Position numbers and translations under genes: made by a program. From NCBI GenBank assembly GCA_017454585.1, contig JAFTCU010000340.1:1-10440 (forward strand): a stretch of DNA of 10,440 nt. Direction: 5' to 3'. Positions 1 through 5,396 of this stretch are shown piece after piece. Each line of letters starts with the position of its first letter. The first letter of the stretch is position 1. The stretch is from Thermoguttaceae bacterium. GTDB lineage: Bacteria; Planctomycetota; Planctomycetia; Pirellulales; Thermoguttaceae. The notes under the pieces are model-generated. The model did not search any database and was not told where the DNA came from. It saw only the letters and a list, made by a program, of their open reading frames with translations.

Positions 1-23
1 CTCTTGATTGAACCAGAGATTTA

Positions 24-130
<107 letters not shown>

Positions 131-131
<1 letters not shown>

Positions 132-141
132 TTTTTATTTT
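131..141 (+). terminator. T-run after 5S rRNA, probable end of rRNA operon
   Basis: A run of eight T (130-137), one A, and more T directly follows the GC-rich 3' strand of the 5S terminal helix. The helix plus T-run could act as an intrinsic terminator. No separate hairpin is visible between the helix and the T-run, so this is a modest call. Confidence 0.45.
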
Positions 142-175
142 CTTGAAATAAATTGATTAAAAGAATCTTTTTTTC

Positions 176-204
176 TTGATTAAATACATTTTGTGATGTA
201 TAAT
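176..204 (+). promoter_or_regulatory. sigma70-type promoter of the ATPase operon
   Basis: The -35 box is TTGATT (176-181) and the -10 box is a perfect TATAAT (199-204), with 17 bp spacing. The predicted transcription start is near 211, leaving a leader of about 26 nt. A good Shine-Dalgarno sequence GAGGAG (224-229) sits 7 nt before the ATG at 237. This points to solid constitutive expression independent of the rRNA operon. Confidence 0.75.
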
Positions 205-236
205 AAATAATAGAGAAATATAAGAGGAGTTCTGAA

Positions 237-1445
237 ATGATAAAGAATTTAAGTGTTAAGAATTTTGGTCCCATTGAATCCGGGGAAATTGAGTTTGGTG
301 ATTTAACGATTTTTGTTGGTCCTCAGGCAAGCGGTAAGAGTCTTTTGTTGCAGCTATATAGGTTGCTGGAAGATTCGGAGGCGATTTATACTTTTTGTAA
401 AAATAATAATCGTGATTGGAGAATTGTACTTGAAAAATATCCAGATGTTTTATTGAAAAGATTTTCCGATTTCTATTTTGGGGGGGGAATGTCTTGCATT
501 TGGTCCCAAAAATATGAAATAAAAAGTGATGAAGGGAAATTTAATTTTGAGGAACTACTTTCTCAGCCTTCTGAGAAAAACAATCATTCCGTTTTTTATA
601 TTCCAGCTCAAAGAACGATTGCATTTGAAGGGGGTTGGCCAATACCGTTTTCATATTTTCCTCCAGGAACTCCATTTTCTTTAAGGTTTTTTAGCTATAC
701 TCTCAGGAATCTTTTAGATAGTGATTTCGCGGAAACACCTGAATTATTCCCTGCGAATGATTTTTTAAGACCACAATTTCAGTCCAGTATTGACAAATCA
801 ATTTATTGGGGAAACAAAGTACGAATTCGTACGAATTATCGGAGAGGTTCCAAAGGCATTGAATTATTTCCGAAGGACACCGAAACTGGCTTGAGTTATA
901 CCGCTTGGTCCTCTGGTCAGCGTGAATTTACGCCACTGTTGCTTGGTTGTTATTATTTGCTCCCCGCACAAACAGCCAAAAAAGAGGATATTAATACTGT
1001 TATCATTGAAGAGCCTGAAATGGGACTGCATCCGCAAGCGATTATCAGTTTCTTCCAGTTGGTCATTGAGCTTATGTGGCGTGGGTATCGTGTGATTCTT
1101 TCTACACATTCCAACGTGGTACTTGACCTTGTTTGGGCGATTGTAGAATATCAGGAACTATATGCCAAACAGCCTGAATATGCGGATAAAATTTATACGG
1201 CTTTTGTAAAAACGCTGAATTTGAAAAAAAGAATTCCTAAAGAGATTTTCAATTCAGTCATTCAAAAGAGATGTAAGACTTATTCATTTAATCATACTAA
1301 CAAAGGAGTGCGAATCCAGGATATTTCATCACTTGATCCGGCCTCTGACGATTATAACATTGCCGGCTGGGGAGGAATTACAGGTTATTCCGGCAAAATT
1401 ACAGATGCTGTAGGTGGGCTATTTTCTCAGGTAGGGGTTGAGTAA
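237..1445 (+). CDS. AAA/ABC-type ATPase (AAA_15/OLD-like), no attached nuclease domain
   Basis: This is a 402-residue P-loop ATPase of the SMC/ABC-like AAA group. It has a Walker A GPQASGKS (residues 28-35) right after the N-terminal strand, an ABC-signature-like SSGQRE (225-230), a Walker B VIIEEPEMGLHP with acidic E258/E259, and an H-loop STHSN with H291. The layout matches the ATPases found in OLD, Septu (PtuA), PARIS and similar modules, but no C-terminal TOPRIM domain is seen; the last 110 residues match nothing I recognise. It is therefore a stand-alone motor or sensor that probably needs a partner. The next gene begins at the last base of this stop codon, so the two are surely co-transcribed and translationally coupled. 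The start is fixed by GAGGAG 7 nt upstream. Base composition is AT-rich, unlike larC downstream, which suggests acquisition by transfer. A role in defence is inference; ATPase identity is firm. Confidence 0.88.
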   Translation: MIKNLSVKNFGPIESGEIEFGDLTIFVGPQASGKSLLLQLYRLLEDSEAIYTFCKNNNRDWRIVLEKYPDVLLKRFSDFYFGGGMSCIWSQKYEIKSDEGKFNFEELLSQPSEKNNHSVFYIPAQRTIAFEGGWPIPFSYFPPGTPFSLRFFSYTLRNLLDSDFAETPELFPANDFLRPQFQSSIDKSIYWGNKVRIRTNYRRGSKGIELFPKDTETGLSYTAWSSGQREFTPLLLGCYYLLPAQTAKKEDINTVIIEEPEMGLHPQAIISFFQLVIELMWRGYRVILSTHSNVVLDLVWAIVEYQELYAKQPEYADKIYTAFVKTLNLKKRIPKEIFNSVIQKRCKTYSFNHTNKGVRIQDISSLDPASDDYNIAGWGGITGYSGKITDAVGGLFSQVGVE

Positions 1446-1906
1446 TGCCAGATACATTCGAAGAAACTGTTCGAGAATTAGGGTTGTGTTTTTTCCCAGG
1501 TAAACAGGCTATTGAAGGAGGGGCTACAAATCGAATTACAGCCAAAGATACGACAAAATTTGCTGGAAGTGTGCAACTTGACAATGATTTGGAAGAAAGC
1601 TGTCCTAATGACAATCGTTGGGATTATGTGGTAGCTTACGATTGGGGAAATAATCAGTCGCTTTATTATATTGAGATACACCCAGCGTCTTCTACATCCC
1701 AAGTAAACAAAATAATGGCCAAAAAAATTTGGCTTGATAGTTGGTTGATGGGAGATGGAAATAGCCTGAAAATATATTCACAAAATTTAAAAGTTGGATA
1801 TTATTGGATTGCAACAGGTAAAGTATCCCCATTAGACTCACCAGATCGTAAAAAGATGGCAAAAAAAGGGATTATTGGCCCTCTTTCGAGATTGGAAATC
1901 AAATAA
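1445..1906 (+). CDS. small partner protein of the ATPase, unrecognised; possible degenerate PD-(D/E)xK-like fold
   Basis: This 153-residue soluble protein has no signal peptide and no membrane span. Its ATG overlaps the upstream stop (TAATG), with a purine-rich AGGTAGGGG just before, so it depends on translation of the ATPase gene. I do not recognise a named family. The visible pattern is a strand with RWDYVVAY (D60), then YYIEIHPAS (E77, H79), then a basic helix (VNKIMAKKIWLDSWL, about 87-101), then a strand YYWIATGKV (about 119-127). The D...ExH spacing followed by a helix and a strand resembles a PD-(D/E)xK nuclease core with His in place of the final Lys, but that is only a guess from spacing. 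By analogy with ATPase-effector pairs it would be the effector or a regulatory subunit. That it is a real gene is well supported by the coupling and by reading-frame length; its function is unknown. Confidence 0.78.
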   Translation: MPDTFEETVRELGLCFFPGKQAIEGGATNRITAKDTTKFAGSVQLDNDLEESCPNDNRWDYVVAYDWGNNQSLYYIEIHPASSTSQVNKIMAKKIWLDSWLMGDGNSLKIYSQNLKVGYYWIATGKVSPLDSPDRKKMAKKGIIGPLSRLEIK

Positions 1907-2015
1907 CTGTGAGGTATCCATCCGGGTAGGCATACACTTATATGACATCGGTCCTTTTTCTCTAGGTTTGGAAATCAGCCTTTGGAGGTTGGGAAAGGTA
2001 ATTATAGGTGGTATT

Positions 2016-2126
2016 ATGAGTTTAAGTTCTTTAAAACGTGTCCGAATCAGAACGCTTTTGTTGACTTGTTTTCTTTACTGCGGTGTATGCCTTACAGTTC
2101 TTTCAAAAAAAGAAGGCACTACTTGA
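2016..2126 (+). CDS. possible 36-residue hydrophobic peptide (doubtful)
   Basis: A 36-codon frame begins MSLSSLKRVRIR and continues into a hydrophobic stretch of about 17 residues (TLLLTCFLYCGVCLTVL), ending SKKEGTT. A Shine-Dalgarno-like TAGGTGG lies about 5 nt before the ATG. The basic head plus one span resembles small toxin-like or leader membrane peptides. Against it: its last codons run into the terminator hairpin of the convergent gene, no clear promoter is seen, and frames this short arise by chance. Confidence 0.2.
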   Translation: MSLSSLKRVRIRTLLLTCFLYCGVCLTVLSKKEGTT

Positions 2127-2137
2127 AATAGTGCCTT
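2105..2137 (-). terminator. Rho-independent terminator of the minus-strand membrane protein gene
   Basis: A perfect 9-bp stem (AAGGCACTA at 2113-2121 with TAGTGCCTT at 2129-2137) has a 7-nt loop. On the minus strand it is followed by a run of seven T (A2105-2111 on the plus strand). It lies 15 nt beyond the stop codon of the gene at 2153-2566. There is no T-run on the plus-strand side, so it works mainly for the minus strand. Confidence 0.85.
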
Positions 2138-2152
2138 GGATCTCTGGAAAGA

Positions 2153-2566
2153 TTAACGCAGTGGTGTTTTTGCCGGGTTTTGGGTGGCTTTGATACAGGA
2201 AGCTGCGAGATTGAAGACTTTTTTCTTCTTTTTCTCACGTCCAATAAATCCAATGAGGCCAGTTATAAATGGAATGCCGATGAGACATCCACCAACAATA
2301 AACAACCAGTTAGTTCCGAACCAATCCTCTGAAAACCGGAATTTTCCTTTTCCATTTTCCTGTTTAAGTGTGATTTTATATTCTTCAGCAAGTCCCAAAA
2401 ATTTCATTCCACTTTTTTTGGAAACTTCAATGTTATAATTTCCATCAAAAGAAGAATCCACATCAACATCATAGTCGTCGTCTTCAATCGTTCCGGCGAT
2501 TCTTTGAGCAAGCTCGCCCAAATCCTGTGTGAGAACGAATTCAAGGGGTTTCGCTTTTTTAGCCAT
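2153..2566 (-). CDS. small membrane-anchored protein, function unknown
   Basis: This 137-residue protein is one I do not recognise. The N-terminal 80 residues are soluble and acidic in the middle (EDDDYDVDVDSS at about 29-39), probably a small alpha/beta domain. One membrane span follows (about 87-109, WLFIVGGCLIGIPFITGLIGFIG), then a run of basic residues (REKKKKK, 110-116) and a short polar tail. The positive cluster after the span suggests the tail is cytoplasmic. A strong Shine-Dalgarno GGAGGAG lies about 8 nt before the ATG, and a clean terminator follows the stop, so the gene appears monocistronic. It sits in the AT-rich island, convergent to the ATPase operon and downstream of the structured RNA at 2621-2854, which may be its leader. 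The gene looks real from its RBS and terminator; function is unknown. Confidence 0.75.
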   Translation of the reverse strand: MAKKAKPLEFVLTQDLGELAQRIAGTIEDDDYDVDVDSSFDGNYNIEVSKKSGMKFLGLAEEYKITLKQENGKGKFRFSEDWFGTNWLFIVGGCLIGIPFITGLIGFIGREKKKKKVFNLAASCIKATQNPAKTPLR

Positions 2567-2586
2567 TATAAACTCCTCCGTTGTGT

Positions 2587-2615
2587 TTTGTACTTCCTGT
2601 TCTTGAACCGATCAA
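2587..2615 (-). promoter_or_regulatory. weak candidate promoter of the membrane protein gene
   Basis: On the minus strand a TTGATC (2610-2615) and a TACAAA (2587-2592) are 17 bp apart, each matching four of six consensus bases. The start would lie near 2580, just ahead of the Shine-Dalgarno. If real, the gene can be expressed independently of read-through from the structured RNA upstream. A small dyad TCTTGA/TCAAGA (2601-2606/2612-2617) overlaps its -35 region. Confidence 0.35.
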
Positions 2616-2620
2616 GAAAC

Positions 2621-2649
2621 AAAAAAAGGGAGTACGTCAAACGCATCCC
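2621..2649 (-). terminator. Rho-independent terminator at the end of the structured RNA
   Basis: Read on the minus strand, GGGATGCG (2642-2649) pairs with CGTACTCCC (2628-2636), with one bulged C and one G-U pair around a 5-nt loop. Seven T (plus-strand A 2621-2627) follow directly. It stops transcription about 55 nt before the start codon at 2566, so it either ends a free-standing RNA or attenuates that gene. Confidence 0.7.
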
Positions 2650-2854
2650 AGCACGAAGGTCATCGACTACCTAACAAAACCAGACACGTGACGACTCCCG
2701 AAGGAGCCGAATACGCTTAGGTTTTGTTGATATATAAACATTGATACACCCATTTACGCGTCGCGCAAATGGCGTAACTCTCGCAAAACGGAGAAAAGTG
2801 TCGATGTTTTCGTGCTGTTTAGCGAATTCTTTGGCGAACAAAGCCAATATATTA
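2621..2854 (-). ncRNA. structured RNA of about 230 nt: small RNA or attenuating leader, family unknown
   Basis: A minus-strand promoter (2861-2889) and terminator (2621-2649) bound this non-coding stretch. Inside are clear helices: a long-range outer stem (2649-2657 with 2809-2817, then 2661-2667 with 2800-2806, interrupted by a small internal loop), a second stem (2673-2681 with 2720-2728), a hairpin capped by a TTCG tetraloop on the minus strand (2693-2698 with 2703-2708), and a hairpin at 2750-2772. In the tetraloop stem one pair is G-U on the minus strand but A-C on the plus strand, which favours minus-strand transcription. An alternative pairing (2628-2639 with 2689-2699) would compete with both the tetraloop hairpin and the terminator. 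I cannot match it to 6S, SRP, RNase P, tmRNA or a known riboswitch by eye. Confidence 0.55.
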
Positions 2855-2860
2855 ATTCAT

Positions 2861-2889
2861 ATTCTATACCAAAAGTACAAAAAAGTCAA
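2861..2889 (-). promoter_or_regulatory. sigma70-type promoter of the structured RNA, with adjacent dyad
   Basis: On the minus strand TTGACT (2884-2889) and TAGAAT (2861-2866) are separated by exactly 17 bp, each matching five of six consensus bases. The start is predicted near 2854. A 7-bp dyad, GAGTTCC/GGAATTC (2891-2897/2902-2908, one G-T pair), abuts the upstream edge of the -35 box and could be a regulator site. Confidence 0.65.
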
Positions 2890-2966
2890 GGAGTTCCGCC
2901 AGGAATTCAAGAAAAAAGTGAAAATTTTTAGGTTGGAAAGATTCAAAGATGGGGTGGCAATCCATT

Positions 2967-3051
2967 CCGTGAGTTTCACTCACGGTACAAAAACATTAAC
3001 TTGACCGGCGAGGACGCCGGCCCTCCGCATCTACGACGCTGGAAGCGTCGT
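2967..3051. repeat. array of three tandem perfect hairpins
   Basis: Three short-loop hairpins follow one another: CCGTGAGT/ACTCACGG (2967-2974/2978-2985, 3-nt loop), CCGGCG/CGCCGG (3005-3010/3015-3020, 4-nt loop) and ACGACGCT/AGCGTCGT (3033-3040/3044-3051, 3-nt loop). None carries a T-run, so they are not classic terminators. The arrangement looks like a REP-type dispersed element and sits at the border between the AT-rich island and the GC-rich larC region. Copy number elsewhere in the genome cannot be seen here. Confidence 0.6.
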
Positions 3052-3087
3052 CCCCGTAAATGTTGCGGGAGATTATTTCTCAAAATT

Positions 3088-3127
3088 CCCGGAAACCTCT
3101 TGCGAAAAATGCTTTTCCGGGTATAAT
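3088..3127 (+). promoter_or_regulatory. larC promoter with an overlapping 8-bp dyad
   Basis: The -35 box TTGCGA (3100-3105) and a perfect -10 TATAAT (3122-3127) are 16 bp apart, giving a start near 3134 and a leader of about 80 nt. A perfect inverted repeat, CCCGGAAA (3088-3095) and TTTCCGGG (3114-3121), brackets the -35 box and ends at the -10 box. That placement suits a repressor site, though an incidental dyad is possible. Confidence 0.6.
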
Positions 3128-3214
3128 AGCGGGTGAGTGTGAAGAAAAAGGGGGTGGGGCTTCGTCTCCTTTCTTCCTGGTGGTCTGTTTCTTTTTCCTT
3201 TCAGAAAGTCAATC

Positions 3215-4501
3215 ATGAAAATTTTACGTTTCGATTCCGTCGGCGGTGGGTCCGGGGACATGATTTTGAACGCGCTCATCGAGTTCTGCGAAATGAACGG
3301 GATCCCGCAGACGGCGATCGAGGAACCGCTTCACCAGCTCGTTCCCGACCATTTCCACCTGCGCCGCAGTGAAAAAGGCTCGCACGGAATGTCCGGCAAA
3401 ACCCTCGTCGTGGATCTGCATGAACATCACCACGAAGAAGACCATCACCATCACCACCACCATCATCACGAGGAGGAGCACCACCACGATCACGCGCATC
3501 GTTCCTGGGCGGATATTCGGGCGATGATCGAGGAAAGCGCTTTGCCGGACGAGGCGAAAAATCTCTCGCTTGAGGTCTTCCGCACGCTGGCGGAGGCAGA
3601 GGGGAAAGTCCACGGCAAACCGGCCGATGAGGTCCATTTTCACGAGGTCGGCGCGGTCGATTCGATCATCGACATTTGCGGGTGCTGCCTCGCGTTCACG
3701 CTTTTGGGCGTCGATGGGATCTCGCTCTCGCCGCTTCCAGTGGGGATCGGGACCGTCCGCTGCGCACATGGCGTTTACCCACTGCCGGCCCCGGCGACGC
3801 AGGAACTTTTGAGCCGCTTTTCGCTCGCAGTCTCGTCGGAAAACGAGCCGTGCGAAATGCTGACGCCGACCGCCGCGGCACTGTTCGCGGTCTGGAAAAA
3901 AGCCGAAATCAGGGGGAACGCCGTGATCCGCGCCTCGTTCAACTCGTTCGGTCATCGTGAGATGAAGTCCCGGCCGAACGTCCTGCGCGTGACGCTTTAC
4001 GAGAGCGAAAAAGAGTCCGAACCGGCCGCGGAGGTGGTAAAACCGTACCAGACGGAACAGTTGATTCAGTTTGAGGCGAATTTGGACGATGTAACGGGTG
4101 AGCAGCTCGGCGCGGCGATGGCGTCATTCTTCGACCGCGGCGCGCTGGACGTCTGGTTCACGCCGATGACGATGAAAAAGCAGCGCCCGGCCGTTCAGCT
4201 CGGGGTTTTGGCGCGTCCGGAAGACCGGGAGGCGCTTTTGAAGTCGATCTTCACGGAGACCGGGACGTTCGGCGTGCGGGAGTTTGCCGTGACGCGGTAC
4301 TCGCTCGAGCGCCGGTGGGAGACGGTCGAAACGAAATTCGGGCCGGTCCGGGTGAAAATCGGGACGTTTGGCGGCTCGGACGTTCAATTCGCGCCGGAGT
4401 TTGAGGACTGCCAGGCCGCTGCACAAAAGGCTTCGGTACCGGTCGCGTGTGTTTTCAGGGAGGCACTTGCTTCTTTCCGCCGGCCTGCTGATTCGATTTG
4501 A
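3215..4501 (+). CDS. larC: LarC, nickel insertion protein for the nickel-pincer nucleotide cofactor
   Basis: LarC loads nickel into the pyridinium-based pincer cofactor used by lactate racemase and related LarA-type enzymes; it is cytoplasmic. The 428-residue length fits full-length LarC (formerly DUF111). Family marks are the N-terminal MKILRFDSVGGGSGDM (usually FDCFSGISGDM), the HFHEVGAVDSIIDI segment, the conserved NLDDVTGEQLGAA, the MTMKKQRPA segment, and the RRWETVETKFGPVRVK stretch near the C-terminus. A His-rich metal-binding stretch spans residues 69-95, with nine consecutive His at 77-85. In Lactobacillus larC is split by a programmed frameshift; here one continuous frame covers both parts. 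No larA, larB or larE lies in the window. The ATG at 3215 has a weak Shine-Dalgarno (AGAAAG) but begins exactly at the family's N-terminal motif. The gene is markedly GC-rich compared with the region before it. Confidence 0.93.
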   Translation: MKILRFDSVGGGSGDMILNALIEFCEMNGIPQTAIEEPLHQLVPDHFHLRRSEKGSHGMSGKTLVVDLHEHHHEEDHHHHHHHHHEEEHHHDHAHRSWADIRAMIEESALPDEAKNLSLEVFRTLAEAEGKVHGKPADEVHFHEVGAVDSIIDICGCCLAFTLLGVDGISLSPLPVGIGTVRCAHGVYPLPAPATQELLSRFSLAVSSENEPCEMLTPTAAALFAVWKKAEIRGNAVIRASFNSFGHREMKSRPNVLRVTLYESEKESEPAAEVVKPYQTEQLIQFEANLDDVTGEQLGAAMASFFDRGALDVWFTPMTMKKQRPAVQLGVLARPEDREALLKSIFTETGTFGVREFAVTRYSLERRWETVETKFGPVRVKIGTFGGSDVQFAPEFEDCQAAAQKASVPVACVFREALASFRRPADSI

Positions 4502-4560
4502 TTCGGGTATTTTGACAAAACACGGACACGTTTTTTAACGATTTGAACGAGGACTTTGGG

Positions 4561-5382
4561 ATGAAATATTCATGGAATGTGGTCTTGTTTTTGAGCCTTG
4601 TGGTTTTTCCGGGAATCATGTGTATTTCCTGTTCTGGGCCTGAATCACCCGCCAAGAAAAAATTAGAGGAAATTCAGAAGATGCTGGATGAGCAAATGGC
4701 AGAAGCGACCGAGAATCTGCGAAATCCGAACGGTACAGCAAAGGAGAAAGAAGAGGAAACGGAGATCGTTCGCGTTTTAACTCCAGAAGAACAGACCGCC
4801 CAGGCAGAATATGAGCTTGGTCTTCGTTTGGCAAATGGTTTTGAGTGTGAGAAAAACGAAGCGGAAGCTGCCGCTCATTTCAGGAAAGCCGCTGAAATGG
4901 GAAACGTTCAGGCTCAATGGGCTTATGGGGCCTGCCTGTTCCATGGGACCGGGGTGGAACAGAATTACCCGGTTGGCCTGGATTGGCTGAACAAAGCCGC
5001 AAATCAGGGACAGATGGATGCTGTATTGCTTCTGGCGAATGCGTTTGCGCATGGGGAAGGTGTGAAACAGAACTACCCGAAAGCAATCAAATTATACGAA
5101 CTGGCTGCGGAGCATGGTGTTTCGCGGGCACAGTTGAGTCTGGCACTGCTTTATCGTCAAGGGGTCGGAGTCGAGCAGAATGATGAGATGTCCGCGAAAT
5201 GGCTGTTCCTTGCCGCGAAAGCTGATGAGCCAGTGGCGCAGTATCTGCTTGGAATGGCCTACATGGAAGGGAAAGGGATTCCGAAAAATGAGCAGGAAGC
5301 CAAAGACTGGCTCCAGCGTGCCCGGCTGAATGGTTGGGATGAGAACTCAAAAATCGAGGAATTTCCCGCGGTGATGGAATGA
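4561..5382 (+). CDS. Sel1-like repeat lipoprotein
   Basis: This 273-residue protein is probably exported and lipid-anchored. The N-terminus MKYSWNVVLFLSLVVFPGIM is hydrophobic and ends in a lipobox-like CISC, with Cys24 as the likely lipidated residue (Cys at -3 is unusual). A Lys/Glu-rich linker follows (about 30-80). Five Sel1-type repeats of 36 residues then run from about 83 to 262, with the recurring pattern AQxxLGxxYxxGxGVxQNxxxAxxWxxxAA. Such alpha-solenoids mediate protein contacts; the partner is unknown. I place the start at the ATG at 4561, preceded by GAGGA at a good distance, rather than an in-frame TTG at 4543, because the signal peptide begins there. It lies 59 nt after larC; a perfect TTGACA at 4512-4517 lacks a good -10, so a separate promoter is uncertain. 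It converges with the next gene with only 14 nt between stops. Confidence 0.88.
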   Translation: MKYSWNVVLFLSLVVFPGIMCISCSGPESPAKKKLEEIQKMLDEQMAEATENLRNPNGTAKEKEEETEIVRVLTPEEQTAQAEYELGLRLANGFECEKNEAEAAAHFRKAAEMGNVQAQWAYGACLFHGTGVEQNYPVGLDWLNKAANQGQMDAVLLLANAFAHGEGVKQNYPKAIKLYELAAEHGVSRAQLSLALLYRQGVGVEQNDEMSAKWLFLAAKADEPVAQYLLGMAYMEGKGIPKNEQEAKDWLQRARLNGWDENSKIEEFPAVME

Positions 5383-5396
5383 CGGACGGTTTCACC

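Noticed and set aside
1875..2126. An 83-codon plus-strand frame starting inside the second cassette gene
   Set aside because: The first half overlaps the end of a well-supported gene in another frame and has no ribosome binding site; only the last 36 codons are kept, as a doubtful peptide.
2628..2700. A tRNA-like outline with GGGAGT and ACTCCC ends about 72 nt apart
   Set aside because: There is no T-loop GTTC motif, no D-arm and no plausible anticodon arm; the same bases are better explained by the terminator and long-range pairing of the minus-strand RNA.
2741..3004. An 87-codon plus-strand frame in the gap before larC
   Set aside because: It runs across the structured RNA, its promoter and the first hairpin, and its translation shows no domain or transmembrane pattern.
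3224..3955. A 243-codon open frame on the minus strand opposite larC
   Set aside because: It lies wholly within larC; its Val/Met-rich stretch is just the complement of the His codons, and GC-rich genes often leave open antisense frames.
4543..4560. An in-frame TTG start six codons before the lipoprotein ATG
   Set aside because: The ATG at 4561 has GAGGA at a good distance and begins a proper signal peptide, whereas the TTG would add acidic residues ahead of it.
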